Source of the DNA: Mesorhizobium sp. M1B.F.Ca.ET.045.04.1.1
Lineage (GTDB): Bacteria; Pseudomonadota; Alphaproteobacteria; Rhizobiales; Rhizobiaceae
Direction: 5' to 3'
Assembly (NCBI RefSeq): GCF_003952465.1
Contig: NZ_CP034448.1
Coordinates: 5,495,001-5,559,000 of the forward strand
Length of the DNA stretch: 64,000 nucleotides
Part shown: in pieces, positions 7,800-17,184 of the stretch
Numbering within the stretch: position 1 is the first letter of the stretch
Layout: each line of letters begins with the position of its first letter
Notes under the pieces: generated by a model
What the model saw: only the letters and a program-made list of their open reading frames with translations
Databases searched by the model: none
Told to the model about the DNA's origin: nothing
Position numbers and translations under genes: made by a program

Positions 7800-9801
7800 T
7801 GCCACCCCTCGGACCCTTCGGACCGCGTGGCCCTCTGCCTTCGTGCTTGTCGCCACCGCTTCCCTCGGGGCGGTCGCCTCTTGGCTTGCCGAACGGCTTG
7901 CCCTTGCCACCGGGCTTGAACGATGCCTTGCGCGCCTTCGCCTCCGCGGCCTTGGCAGCGTCGGCCTCCGCCCTGCCCTTACCGATCGGGCGCGCGCCCG
8001 GCGCCATCCAGACGTTGGCCTTGCGCTGGCCGGGCGGCTCTATCGGCTGCGGTTCGCGCTTGTTGCCGCCGAAGCTGCTGCGTTCGGACTTGCCGAAGCC
8101 GCGCTCGGATTTGTCGAAGCCAGACTTGTCGAAGCCAGACTTGTTGAAGCCAGACTTGGGGCCACGCTCGCCGAAGGCCCTGTCGGGCTTGGTCGACAGC
8201 TTGCCCAGCGCCTCGTCGCGGCTGCCTTCGCGGCGCTTGCGGGCCTTGATCAGCCCGCCCTCGCCGATCGGACGGCGATCGCCCTCACGTGTGAATCTCG
8301 GCCGCTCGGCCTCATCGCGGCGCGGTTCGCTCCGCCGCACCGGCTTGTTGGAAAACGGCTTGGCGATCTCGGCGTCGAAATTGGCGCCGGATTCCTCGAT
8401 CAGCCGTTCGCCGAGCTGGTCGCGCAGCACGCGACCCTTGATCTCCAGAACATGGCCCTCGGGCAGATCCTCGAGCTGGAACGGCCCGTAGGAGATGCGG
8501 ATCAGCCGCGTCACATCCAGGCCCAGCGCGCCGAGAATGTTCTTCACCTCGCGGTTCTTGCCTTCGCGCAAGCCGATCGTCAGCCAGGCGTTGCTGCCCT
8601 GCTCTCGATCGAGCGAGGCTTCGACCGAGCCGTAGAAGACGCCGTCGACGGCAATGCCGTCGCGCAAGGCGGCCAGCGCGCTCTCCTCGACCTTGCCGTG
8701 GACGCGCACACGATAGCGCCGCAGCCAGCCGGTGGCCGGCAATTCGAGCACTCGCGACAGCCCGCCGTCATTGGTCAGCAGCAGCAAGCCTTCCGTGTTG
8801 ATGTCGAGGCGGCCGATGGTCATCAGCCGCGGCAAGTCGGCAGGCAGCACGTCGAAGACGGTCTTGCGGCCTTCCGGATCGCGGTTGGTGGTGACCACGC
8901 CCGCCGGCTTGTGGAACAGGAACAGCCGCGTGCGCTCGATCGGCGGGATTTCCGTGCCGTCGAGATGGATGACGTCGTCGGCCATGACGTTGAAGGCGGG
9001 CGAGGTCAGCACCTTCCCGTTGACCTTGATGCGGCCGGCGGCGATCAGCTCCTCGGCGTCGCGGCGCGAGGCGATGCCGGCGCGCGCCAGCCGCTTGGCG
9101 ATGCGTTCGCCGGCCTCCGGCGCTGCTTCCGAGGGCCGCGGGCGCGGCTTGAAGCCGCCCTGTCCGGACGCGGCGTCGCGCGGCGGACGATCGCTGAAAT
9201 CGCGCTTGGGCCGCTCGGCGAAATCGCGCTTGGGGCGGTCGCTGAAATCGCGCTTGGGGCGGTCGAAGCGCCTTTCGCTGCGCTCCCCTTCGGCGGCCAT
9301 CGGCCGGTCGCCGCGCGGCGTGTAAGGTTTGCGCGCGCCGTCGCGCTTCTCGAACGACTTGCCCTCGAGGCGCGGTCCTTTGCGGAACGGTCTTTCGCCA
9401 CGCTCCCCGCCCGCGCCCGCTTCACGCGGCTTATAGCTGCGCTTGAAATCGCGGCGCTCGCCTTCGGCCGCCATGGGGCGGTCGCCGCGCGGCGTGTATG
9501 GCTTACGACCTTCACGCTTCTCGAAAGGCTTGCCCTCGCGCGGCGGGCCTTTGCGAAACGGCCTGTCGCCGCGTTCCGCACCCTCGCCAGTTTCACGCGG
9601 CTTGTAGCTGCGTTTGAAATCGCGCTGAGGTCGCTCGCCGTCCGCGGCCATCGGCCGGTCGCGCTTGGCGAACGGCTTCTTGCCGCCGAAGGATGGCTTG
9701 CCCTTCTTGCCTGCGGCTCCGCTGCGGTCGCGCGGACCTGCCGGCCTCGATCCGCCTTTGCCCGCACCTTTGCGCGGAACTTTCTTGTCGTTGTCGTCCA
9801 T
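7780..9801 (-). CDS. rluB: rRNA pseudouridine synthase (RsuA/RluB family) with long basic extensions
   Basis: 673 residues against about 250-300 for the family core. The core holds an S4 RNA-binding domain at residues 231-280 and a catalytic domain at 290-470 with GRLDINTEGLLLLTNDG, the catalytic Asp being D333. The core resembles RluB, which converts U2605 of 23S rRNA. Residues 1-228 and 475-673 are low-complexity Arg/Lys/Gly/Pro tails with internal repeats: blocks of RDFKRSYKPRE, PFRKGP and KPYTPRGDRPMAAEGE around 46-172, four RPKRDFSD-type units at 180-208, and SGFNKSGFDKSGFDKS at 550-565. The tails probably bind RNA or ribosomal particles. The gene is divergent from tadA. Confidence 0.9.
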   Translation of the reverse strand: MDDNDKKVPRKGAGKGGSRPAGPRDRSGAAGKKGKPSFGGKKPFAKRDRPMAADGERPQRDFKRSYKPRETGEGAERGDRPFRKGPPREGKPFEKREGRKPYTPRGDRPMAAEGERRDFKRSYKPREAGAGGERGERPFRKGPRLEGKSFEKRDGARKPYTPRGDRPMAAEGERSERRFDRPKRDFSDRPKRDFAERPKRDFSDRPPRDAASGQGGFKPRPRPSEAAPEAGERIAKRLARAGIASRRDAEELIAAGRIKVNGKVLTSPAFNVMADDVIHLDGTEIPPIERTRLFLFHKPAGVVTTNRDPEGRKTVFDVLPADLPRLMTIGRLDINTEGLLLLTNDGGLSRVLELPATGWLRRYRVRVHGKVEESALAALRDGIAVDGVFYGSVEASLDREQGSNAWLTIGLREGKNREVKNILGALGLDVTRLIRISYGPFQLEDLPEGHVLEIKGRVLRDQLGERLIEESGANFDAEIAKPFSNKPVRRSEPRRDEAERPRFTREGDRRPIGEGGLIKARKRREGSRDEALGKLSTKPDRAFGERGPKSGFNKSGFDKSGFDKSERGFGKSERSSFGGNKREPQPIEPPGQRKANVWMAPGARPIGKGRAEADAAKAAEAKARKASFKPGGKGKPFGKPRGDRPEGSGGDKHEGRGPRGPKGPRGGNADRRR

Positions 9802-9984
9802 TACCTTGGCTCTTCTTAAAGCTGCTACGATGTCGCCCGCCCTTTCGGACGCCCAACGCAGGCAGTGTCATCTTGATTTTTGCGCATATGTCAGCGCGGC
9901 AAAAACCGATTCCGGTTTTCAGGGTCACGCGCTAGATAACAGGATCACCGTCGGGTGGCGAGGAGTAATCGGAATGGAAAGCGC

Positions 9985-10446
9985 GTGAAGCGGCCGGATT
10001 TCATGGCTTTGGCGCTCAAGGAAGCCGAGGCGGCTGCAAGCCGCGGCGAAGTGCCGGTCGGCGCGGTGATCGCCAATGGCAACATCGTCGTGGCGAAAGC
10101 CGGCAACCGCACGCGCGAACTCGCCGACCCCACCGCCCATGCCGAGATGCTGGCGATCCGCGACGCCTGCCGCAAACTCGCCAGCGAGCGGCTTACCGGC
10201 CACGACCTCTATGTGACGCTGGAACCCTGCGCCATGTGCGCCGGCGCCATCTCCTTCGCGAGGCTGCGGCGGCTTTATTTCGGCGCCGCCGACGAGAAAG
10301 GCGGTGCGGTGGTCAACGGCGTGCGCTTCTTCGCCTCGCCCACCTGCCACCACACGCCAGACATCTATCCTGGGCTGGGCGAAAGCGAAGCCGCTCTCAT
10401 CCTAAAGGAGTTCTTTCGCGAGAGACGGAATGGCGGTGAATGGTGA
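9985..10446 (+). CDS. tadA: tRNA-specific adenosine deaminase
   Basis: Deaminates A34 to inosine in the tRNA-Arg(ACG) anticodon. The zinc and catalytic motif HAE is at residues 52-54 and PCAMC at 81-85; the conserved FF-x-SPTCHH region follows. Length is 153 residues with the GTG start at 9985, matching rhizobial TadA. An upstream in-frame GTG at 9955 would add 10 residues and an ATG at 10003 would cut the N-terminal helix. I preferred 9985 because MKRPDFMALAL fits the family N-terminus. The stop is followed by repeated TGAATGG units and a hairpin. Confidence 0.92.
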   Translation: MKRPDFMALALKEAEAAASRGEVPVGAVIANGNIVVAKAGNRTRELADPTAHAEMLAIRDACRKLASERLTGHDLYVTLEPCAMCAGAISFARLRRLYFGAADEKGGAVVNGVRFFASPTCHHTPDIYPGLGESEAALILKEFFRERRNGGEW

Positions 10447-10472
10447 ATGGTGAATGGTGAAGAAATTAGTGG

Positions 10473-10505
10473 GTAGTGAGTAGTGACCTATTCACTATTC
10501 ACTAC
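10473..10505. terminator. hairpin between convergent genes
   Basis: GTAGTGAGTAGTGA pairs with TTCACTATTCACTAC across a four-base loop, a 14-bp stem with one G-T pair. It lies exactly between the convergent tadA gene and the lipoprotein gene, so it may serve as a bidirectional terminator. It has no long T-run. Confidence 0.5.
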
Positions 10506-11183
10506 TTACAGGCCCAGCCAGTCGAACCAGCCGCCGCTCTTCTTGCCTTCCGCCTGCGCCTTGAGGCGGCGCTCCTTCTTGTACTCGTCCTCGCCGAGCT
10601 CGTTCTGCGGCGCGGCGTCGGAGGGCTGGCGATAGGCGAGCGGCGGCTCGCTCAGATATTTGCGCACATTGGGATTGCCCTGCTTGCCTTCGGCCAGACG
10701 ACGCTGGATCTCGGCGGAGCGGGCAGCACTGGAATCGTCCGGCGACCAGCGCGGCGGATGGCTGGACGCCGAATCGGCCATTGCCTTCTTCACCGCTACC
10801 GGGTCAGTCTGCACGTCCTCGACAGCCTCGGGCTGATAGTTCGGATCGTTCTGGTGCGCCGTCGCGTCGGCACGGATGCGGGCGCGGCGGGCCTCGGGCG
10901 ATTCGGGCCATTCGGCGCTCGCCGTCTGGATGCTCTCCTGCGGCTGCGGCAGATTTTCCTTCTGCCCCGGCGCCGGCTTCACCAGATCCGGACGCGGCTT
11001 GTAGTCGATCGGGTCGCGATGCTTCGGTGTGATCGCGGCAGCGCCTGAAACGTCGTCGAAGAGCTGCGCGGCAGCAGTCTTGTCGGTTCCGTAGGTGGGC
11101 GAGCTGACGCAGCCGGACATGGCGATGGCCGACACCACGAGCGGCGCCAGCAGCGCGGCGCGCGCAAAAGTCTTTTCGGTCAT
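10506..11183 (-). CDS. hypothetical lipoprotein
   Basis: 225-residue predicted lipoprotein. The N-terminus MTEKTFARAALLAPLVVSAI leads to a lipobox (MSGC), with the lipid-modified Cys at about residue 24. The mature part is hydrophilic, rich in Pro, Glu, Gln and Ala, with no domain I recognise, and ends in the aromatic tail GGWFDWLGL. It lies downstream of ileS on the same strand, about 200 bases away, where gammaproteobacteria would have lspA. Start chosen at 11183 because the signal sequence begins there. Confidence 0.7.
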   Translation of the reverse strand: MTEKTFARAALLAPLVVSAIAMSGCVSSPTYGTDKTAAAQLFDDVSGAAAITPKHRDPIDYKPRPDLVKPAPGQKENLPQPQESIQTASAEWPESPEARRARIRADATAHQNDPNYQPEAVEDVQTDPVAVKKAMADSASSHPPRWSPDDSSAARSAEIQRRLAEGKQGNPNVRKYLSEPPLAYRQPSDAAPQNELGEDEYKKERRLKAQAEGKKSGGWFDWLGL

Positions 11184-11385
11184 GCCATAAAGTCCCACTC
11201 TAGCTGCCTCTGATCGCCATCGGCCGATGGCGCGGTCCCCGATATTCCCGCATTTGCGATGGAAATCCGGCGACAATTTGTCTGCCGAAGTGTCGCGTGT
11301 TTACCTCAACCACTTATTAAGGGCAACGCGCGAGCGGATTTGCGCCGCCCGCGTGGTATTTCTGCATCGGCTTATAATCCCGATG

Positions 11386-14361
11386 CTACAGCCGGCCGAG
11401 CGCCTTCAGCTCATGCAGCACCGCGGCGTCGCGGGCCGAGACGTCCGGGAATTCCGGATCCTGTCCGACATCGGCCGTATAGCGCCAGGAACGCGCGCAT
11501 TTGACCAGACCGCGATCCTCGGCCTTTTCCACAACCACGGCGACGCCCTTGACGTCGTCGAGGGTGAAAGCGCCTTGCGGAGCCTTGCCGTGTTGGATGA
11601 CCAGGTCGCTGGTGATCGCCATCTCGGCCATGTCGACGTCGGCGATCGCCGCTTCCAGCGCGGCATCGTCGATGGTGACCACCGGAACGGCCTCCAGCGA
11701 GGAACCGATCAGCTTCTCGGCGCGCGCGATCTCGAGAGCGCCGGTGACGACGCGGCGCACCTGCCGGACCTTGCGCCACTTCTCGGCCAGCGCCTCGTTC
11801 CGCCAGTTTTCCGGGATCGCCGGGAACTGGTCGAGATGTACGGAGACGGCGTCTGGGTGACGGTCGAGCCAGGCCTCTTCCATGGTGAAGGGCAGCATCG
11901 GCGACAGCCACTTCACCAGGCATTCGAACAGGTGGCGCACGACCTGCACCGCCGCCTTGCGGCGCAAACTGGACGGCGCGTCGCAGTAGAGCGCGTCCTT
12001 GCGGATGTCGAAGTAGAAGGCCGAAAGCTCGACCACCATGAAGTCGAGCAGCGCGCGGGTGATGCGCTTGAACTCGAAGGCGTCATAACCCTGGCGCACC
12101 ACCTCGTCGAGTTCGGACAACCGGTGCAGCATCAGCCGCTCCAGTTCCGGCATCTTGTCCAGAGGAACGTCCTCGCCATCGTCATGGGCGAGCGTGCCAA
12201 GCATCCAGCGGATGGTGTTTCTGAGCTTGCGGTAGGCGTCGATATTGGTCTGCAGCACGTTCTTGCCGAGCCGCTGGTCTTCCCAATAATCGGTCGTCAC
12301 CACCCAGAGCCTGAGGATATCGGCGCCGGACTGTTTGATCACGTCCTGCGGCACGACGGTGTTGCCGAGCGACTTCGACATCTTGCGACCCTCCTCATCC
12401 ATGGTGAAGCCATGGGTGATGACCGTGTCGTAAGGCGCCCTGCCCCTGGTGCCGCAGCTTTCGAGCAGCGAGGAATGGAACCAGCCGCGATGTTGGTCGG
12501 AACCTTCGAGATAGACGTCGGCCGGCCATTTGAGATCGGGACGGTCCTCCAGCGTGAAGACATGCGTCGAGCCGGAATCGAACCAGACGTCGAGGATGTC
12601 CATCACCTGGTGCCATTTCGTAGCGTCGTGGTTGCCGAGGAAGCGCTCCTTGGCGCCCGGCGCGAACCAGGCGTCGGCGCCCTCCTTCTCGAAGGCGTCC
12701 ATGATGCGCTGGTTGACTGCCTCGTCCCTCAGCACATTGCCGTCGACATCGGCGAATACGGCGATCGGCACGCCCCAGGCGCGCTGGCGCGACAGCACCC
12801 AGTCCGGCCTTTCCTCGATCATGGCGCGGATGCGGTTCTGGCCGGCCGCCGGCACGAAGCGGGTGTCGTCGATCGCCTTCAGCGCGCGGCTGCGCAGCGT
12901 CGTGCCGTCGCCGAAGTCCGTGTCCATGTAAACGAACCATTGCGGCGTGTTGCGGAAGATGACCGGCTTCTTCGAGCGCCAGGAATGCGGATAGCTGTGC
13001 TTCAGCCGGCCGCGCGCGAAGAGCGCGTTGCGCTTGATCAGTTCCTCGATCACCGCCTGGTTGGCGTTGCCCTTCTTGCCGTTGTCGTCGATGACGCGCG
13101 CGGCGCCGCCTTCGCGGTCCGGGCCGAAGCCGGGCGCATCCTTGGTAAAGAAGCCGGCATCGTCGACCGGGAATGGGATAGCGGTGTCGACACCGCGCTT
13201 CAGCAGTTCCGCCACAGCGTCCATCCAGGCGTCGAAGTCCTCGCGGCCGTGGCTGGGTGCGGTGTGCACGAAGCCGGTGCCGGCATCGTCGGTGACATGC
13301 TCACCTGCGATCATCGGCACGGGGAACTGATAGCCATCGGCCAACCCCCTGAACGGATGCGAAAGCGTAAGGCTTGCAAGCTGTTCTGCCGAAACGCTGT
13401 GAAGGCGGTTCAAGGTGACCTTGGCCTTGGCCGCGGCGTCCTCGGCCAGCGCGTCGGCGAAGATCAGCTTCTCGCCGGGCTGCGGACCGAAAGCGTTCTC
13501 GGCCGCGGTCACCTCATAGAGGCCGTAGGCGACGCGCGGCGAATAGCTGACGGCCCGGTTGCCGGGCAGCGTCCAGGGCGTCGTCGTCCAGATGACGACA
13601 TGGGCTTCGAGCAGGTCGAGCGAGGCCTCGGACAACGCCGCAGCCTGCCCGCCCTCGCCGCCGTCCACCGGGCGCGCAAGGCTCGCGACCGGGAACTTTA
13701 CCCAGATCGTGTCGCTCTCATAGTCCTGGTACTCGACCTCGGCCTCGGCGAGCGCAGTGCGCTCGACCACGCTCCACATCACCGGCTTCGAGCCGCGATA
13801 GAGCTGGCCCGACATGGCGAATTTTAACAGCTCGCCGGCGATGCGCGCCTCGGCGTGGTAGGCCATGGTCGTATAGGGATTGTCGAAATCGCCGATGACG
13901 CCGAGCCGCTGGAACTCGCCGCCCTGCACCTTGATCCAGTGCGCGGCGAAGTCGCGGCATTCCCTGCGGAACTCGTTGACCGGCACCTCGTCCTTGTTCT
14001 TGCCCTTGGCGCGATACTGCTCCTCGATCTTCCATTCGATCGGCAGGCCGTGGCAGTCCCAGCCCGGCACGTAATTGGCGTCGTAGCCGCGCATCTGGAA
14101 GGAGCGGTTGATGACGTCCTTGAGGATCTTGTTCAGCGCATGGCCGATATGGATGTTGCCGTTGGCGTAGGGCGGGCCATCATGCAACACGAATTTCTCG
14201 CGCCCGGCGGCCTCTTCGCGCAGCTTGCGGTACAGGTCCATGTCCTGCCAGCGCTTGACCAGCACCGGTTCCTTCTCGGGCAAGCCCGCGCGCATCGGGA
14301 AATCCGTCCGCGGCAGGTAAAGCGTTTTGGAATAGTCGATCGTTTCAACGGTGTCGGTCAT
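11386..14361 (-). CDS. ileS: isoleucine--tRNA ligase
   Basis: 991-residue class Ia aminoacyl-tRNA synthetase charging tRNA-Ile. The HIGH motif is at residues 71-74 (GNIHIGH) and KMSKS at about 660-664 (GRKMSKSLGN); the CP1 editing domain lies between. The C-terminus (KCARSWRYTADVG then PDVSARDAAVLHE) retains the fold but has lost the cysteines that bind zinc in the E. coli enzyme, a known variation. The start at 14361 gives the usual MTDTVETIDYSKTLYLP opening. Confidence 0.97.
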   Translation of the reverse strand: MTDTVETIDYSKTLYLPRTDFPMRAGLPEKEPVLVKRWQDMDLYRKLREEAAGREKFVLHDGPPYANGNIHIGHALNKILKDVINRSFQMRGYDANYVPGWDCHGLPIEWKIEEQYRAKGKNKDEVPVNEFRRECRDFAAHWIKVQGGEFQRLGVIGDFDNPYTTMAYHAEARIAGELLKFAMSGQLYRGSKPVMWSVVERTALAEAEVEYQDYESDTIWVKFPVASLARPVDGGEGGQAAALSEASLDLLEAHVVIWTTTPWTLPGNRAVSYSPRVAYGLYEVTAAENAFGPQPGEKLIFADALAEDAAAKAKVTLNRLHSVSAEQLASLTLSHPFRGLADGYQFPVPMIAGEHVTDDAGTGFVHTAPSHGREDFDAWMDAVAELLKRGVDTAIPFPVDDAGFFTKDAPGFGPDREGGAARVIDDNGKKGNANQAVIEELIKRNALFARGRLKHSYPHSWRSKKPVIFRNTPQWFVYMDTDFGDGTTLRSRALKAIDDTRFVPAAGQNRIRAMIEERPDWVLSRQRAWGVPIAVFADVDGNVLRDEAVNQRIMDAFEKEGADAWFAPGAKERFLGNHDATKWHQVMDILDVWFDSGSTHVFTLEDRPDLKWPADVYLEGSDQHRGWFHSSLLESCGTRGRAPYDTVITHGFTMDEEGRKMSKSLGNTVVPQDVIKQSGADILRLWVVTTDYWEDQRLGKNVLQTNIDAYRKLRNTIRWMLGTLAHDDGEDVPLDKMPELERLMLHRLSELDEVVRQGYDAFEFKRITRALLDFMVVELSAFYFDIRKDALYCDAPSSLRRKAAVQVVRHLFECLVKWLSPMLPFTMEEAWLDRHPDAVSVHLDQFPAIPENWRNEALAEKWRKVRQVRRVVTGALEIARAEKLIGSSLEAVPVVTIDDAALEAAIADVDMAEMAITSDLVIQHGKAPQGAFTLDDVKGVAVVVEKAEDRGLVKCARSWRYTADVGQDPEFPDVSARDAAVLHELKALGRL

Positions 14362-14610
14362 TGATCTGCCATCTGCATTGCCCGGCGGCGGAAGCCCCAG
14401 GCGTTGAACTAGCATTTTCTTGAAAAAGCGCGAGGGGCGCGCGCAAAAGTCCCGGCGGCTCCGGCGGCGTTCAGACCGCCCGGAACACCGGGCCCGTAAT
14501 TCGTATCGCGATCGCGAAAAGGCGCGAAAAGCTCGTCATGGCGTGGCTTTTAGCGGATGGCGCGGCAGGAATAAAGCGCGGATTTCAAGGCAGAGCGCTG
14601 GTTTGTTGGC

Positions 14611-15408
14611 CTACATCGAGAAATTGAAGCGATAGGTGGTCGACACGCCGACGGTCCACTGGTCGCGGTCGCCGCGCTCCTTGACCAGGCTGGAATCGGC
14701 CGCCGGTCCCATCAGGCGCGAATATTCGGTGAAGACGCTCGCCGTCATCGGCTCGGTCACCTTCCAGGTGATCGCGCCGCCGAGACCGGTCGACTTAACC
14801 CCGCCGCCCGGATGGTATTCGCTGAGACCGGACGCGGCGGCCTCCGTGGCGTTGACGCCGTAATAGGCGTCGAAATAATCGGACGAGGCGAAGGATACGC
14901 GCGGGCCGCCGGAGATGCGGACGGTCGGCGTGACGTCGTAGAAGGCGTCGGCGGCGATGTCGGCGACGAAGCCATTGTGGGCGCGGATGCCGTGCCTGAG
15001 CTCCGCACGCGCCCGCACCCAATCCAGCGGATAGAATTCGAAGAAGCCGCCGACCTCGCCGCCCCAGCGCACCGGGTCGAGGCCTTCCAGCTCGTCCTTG
15101 CTGTCGCGCGAGAACAGGAACTTGCCGGTGAGGCCGGCGCGCACGCTGCCGTCGTCGATCAGCGCCAGCGAGATGTTGTCGTTGCGTGAGGTAAAGCGCG
15201 CCTCCGGTCCCACCTTGCCAAGCGAGATGATGGGCTGGGCGCTCAGCATGTACTTCTTGCCGCCCTCGAAATTCGGGGCGACCAGGCCGGTGGCGCCGAG
15301 CGTCAGATACCAGTCGCCCGAAATCCAGCTCCCCTCGCCCGCCCGGGCTGAGGAGACGGCCATCAGGCCAGAGGCGAGAAGCAGCGGAATCGTCCCGACA
15401 ATACGCAT
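14611..15408 (-). CDS. MipA/OmpV family outer-membrane protein
   Basis: 265-residue outer-membrane beta-barrel protein of the MipA/OmpV family. A signal peptide ends SSARA near residue 24. Family features include GDWYLTLGATGLVAPNFEGG, alternating amphipathic strands, and a terminal strand ending in YRFNFSM. Family members act in scaffolding of murein enzymes or in stress and antimicrobial resistance; a specific role here cannot be read. The ATG at 15408 follows AAGGGG by five bases. It is transcribed alone, away from the phasin gene. Confidence 0.88.
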   Translation of the reverse strand: MRIVGTIPLLLASGLMAVSSARAGEGSWISGDWYLTLGATGLVAPNFEGGKKYMLSAQPIISLGKVGPEARFTSRNDNISLALIDDGSVRAGLTGKFLFSRDSKDELEGLDPVRWGGEVGGFFEFYPLDWVRARAELRHGIRAHNGFVADIAADAFYDVTPTVRISGGPRVSFASSDYFDAYYGVNATEAAASGLSEYHPGGGVKSTGLGGAITWKVTEPMTASVFTEYSRLMGPAADSSLVKERGDRDQWTVGVSTTYRFNFSM

Positions 15409-15731
15409 CGTCACCCCTTACGCGAAACAGGCCGGCAGGAACATCCGCCAGTGCCCAAGCCATGGCGCCAGTGCGGTAAATTTTGACTTAAAATCCGTAA
15501 CATCGGTGACGCCGGTTGGACTGTTTGAGTCCCAGCTAATTCAATCTCTCGCCATCATCGCAAAACTCGAGACATCCGGAATGCACCACCAGCGGACGGA
15601 CGTTCAGCCCCGCCTGGGACTTCGATGTCGCGCGCAAATCCATGTCGGTTACATAAATCCGTTGCGACGATTTCGTAAATTAAGGTGGCGGCTCTGTTTT
15701 GTGACCGCCCCTGCAAAAAAAGGATGGAAAA
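15409..15731. other. divergent promoter region of mipA-like and phasin genes
   Basis: 323 bases with no credible coding sequence. Both flanking genes point outward, so it must hold two promoters. It is less GC-rich than the genes, mainly after 15470, but I could not fix -35/-10 boxes. The phasin ribosome-binding site AAGGATGG sits at its right end. Confidence 0.5.
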
Positions 15732-16193
15732 ATGGCCAAGATCCCGGACAAGACCGAAACGATTGAAAACGTCGAATCCCCTGTCTTCGACCCGTCCAAG
15801 GCTACCGAGCAAGTTCGCGCTGTTGTCGACCAGGGCGTTGAGCAGTCGAAGCAGGCATTTTCTAAATTGAGTTCGGACGCCGAAACGACACAAAAGGCTC
15901 TTGAGTCGACCTTGGAAATGGCCAAGACCACCGGCAACGAGGTGTCCCTGAAGATGATTGCGGCTCTGAGAGACAATGCCGAAGCCGGCTTCACGCACCT
16001 TGAGGCACTGGTTGCCGCGAAGTCGCTGTCCGAGTGCATCGAACTTCAGACCGCTTTCCTTCGCAAGCAGATCGAAAAATCCGCCGAGCAGGCGAGAAGC
16101 CTCCAGGCTGCGATGATGAGAGCTAGCGAGGACATGTCCAAGCCGATCAAGGATGTCTTTGAGGAGGCTTTGAAGGAACGTAAGGCTGCCTGA
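15732..16193 (+). CDS. phasin family protein
   Basis: 153-residue helical protein of the phasin type (PF09361-like), expected to coat polyhydroxyalkanoate granules. It is rich in Ala, Glu, Gln and Lys, has no membrane segment, and is predicted all-helical with the family pattern from about 25 to 145 (VVDQGVEQSKQAF; TLEMAKTTGNEVSLK; EALVAAKSLSECIELQ; KQIEKSAEQAR). No PHA synthase is nearby, so it is an unlinked phasin as often seen in rhizobia. The start has a strong AAGGATGG site. Confidence 0.88.
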   Translation: MAKIPDKTETIENVESPVFDPSKATEQVRAVVDQGVEQSKQAFSKLSSDAETTQKALESTLEMAKTTGNEVSLKMIAALRDNAEAGFTHLEALVAAKSLSECIELQTAFLRKQIEKSAEQARSLQAAMMRASEDMSKPIKDVFEEALKERKAA

Positions 16194-16250
16194 TTGCCTA
16201 AGACCGAAGGGGCGTGCCTGCTCCCTGGGCGCGTTGCGCCGGCCTACTTG

Positions 16251-16275
16251 GTCGGGCGGCTTTTGTCCGCCCGAC
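16251..16275 (+). terminator. hairpin downstream of phasin gene
   Basis: GTCGGGCGG (16251-16259) and CCGCCCGAC (16267-16275) form a perfect 9-bp stem with loop CTTTTGT. It is 58 bases after the phasin stop. A terminator is likely, although no T-run follows. Confidence 0.55.
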
Positions 16276-16371
16276 TGCATCGGAGTGATATCGCTGGTTT
16301 CGAGGTTTCTCAGCCCGTCCGCAATAAAGTTGCAGAGTGCTCGGCAATCCTTAGACGCAAGGCTCATCTCA

Positions 16372-16605
16372 CTAGGCGTCACCGCTCACTCGGCCTGCGA
16401 TGGCGAATGCCTGTAGGTTTTTGACCTTTCCGTGGTCCTGGTCGGCATTGGCGATAATCGAAAAGAACGCCGCACGGGCGATGTCTTTCTTTGACGCGTC
16501 GGGGTGTTCCTTCCTTGCCGCCTTCAGTAGTTTTTTCGGCGTCATATCTGGCGTCACAATCCGCATCAGGGTGTCGCTGATCGCCTGCAATTCGGTTGCA
16601 TCCAT
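16372..16605 (-). CDS. hypothetical small protein (77 aa)
   Basis: A charged 77-residue protein without signal or membrane segments. The middle (PDMTPKKLLKAARKEHPDASKKDIARAAFF) looks like a helix-turn-helix-like or histone-like helical pair. The start is supported by GGAG nine bases upstream. I recognise it only as a type of small rhizobial protein and can give no function. It is isolated between the phasin gene and another small gene of the same strand. Confidence 0.65.
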   Translation of the reverse strand: MDATELQAISDTLMRIVTPDMTPKKLLKAARKEHPDASKKDIARAAFFSIIANADQDHGKVKNLQAFAIAGRVSGDA

Positions 16606-16811
16606 TGGGAAACTCCGTCCCTGGCCCCGATGGTAAGTTTAGCAGAGCGCCTCTGTTAGCTGAAACTGAATTCACGTTACAATCGGAGACCAGCCGGCGC
16701 GTTCCGGGGCTGGGTCAGCTGTCTCATAAGGGCGAAGGCGCTTTGCCGCCATAGCGTCAACCAGCCCGCCGGCCGGTGCCGCTCGGAAGATGGCGAAGCC
16801 GTGCCGACAGT

Positions 16812-16991
16812 TCATTCCTTCTTCAAATCTTCGGCTTCGTCTTTGAGCTTGGTCCAGTCGGCACCGTGCTTCCGCAGCAAGGCGCGCGCCTGTTTCGGCG
16901 TGACGTCGGCAATTTCCCTCAGGTGCTCTACCTCCAGCTCTTGCCCCTTCACAACGCGGCTCGCCTTCTTCTTTTTTTCTTTGATAGCCAT
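16812..16991 (-). CDS. hypothetical small basic/acidic protein (59 aa)
   Basis: 59 residues opening with a lysine-rich stretch (IKEKKKKASR) and continuing with predicted helices (EVEHLREIADVTPKQARALL; KHGADWTKLKDEAEDLKKE). The layout recalls small DUF3606-type proteins, but the match is weak. The ATG at 16991 has AGAAGGA upstream. No cysteines, no membrane segment. Function unknown. Confidence 0.6.
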   Translation of the reverse strand: MAIKEKKKKASRVVKGQELEVEHLREIADVTPKQARALLRKHGADWTKLKDEAEDLKKE

Positions 16992-17184
16992 TATGTGTCC
17001 TTCTCTTGCATCATCGGATGAACGAGGACCGGGAAGTGCGGTTCCGCTCGTGCATTGTCGTGTGCCGGCTTGAGGTCCGGCCACAGTTGGTCAAGGCGCG
17101 GGCGGTTGTTTGTGACAGCTTTATGACGCACCATGCAGGTGGGCCCCTTCGATTGCCGTGAGGCGAGGCGGCGCCGAGGACATC

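Noticed and set aside
5751..7919. 722-codon + strand frame opposite the M16 genes and rsmD
   Set aside because: It spans several real genes of the other strand, with residue usage typical of antisense frames.
11227..13827. Very long + strand open frame of 866 codons opposite ileS
   Set aside because: It is the high-GC shadow of ileS; the translation is rich in Arg, His and Gly with no domain, and the opposite strand encodes a full enzyme.
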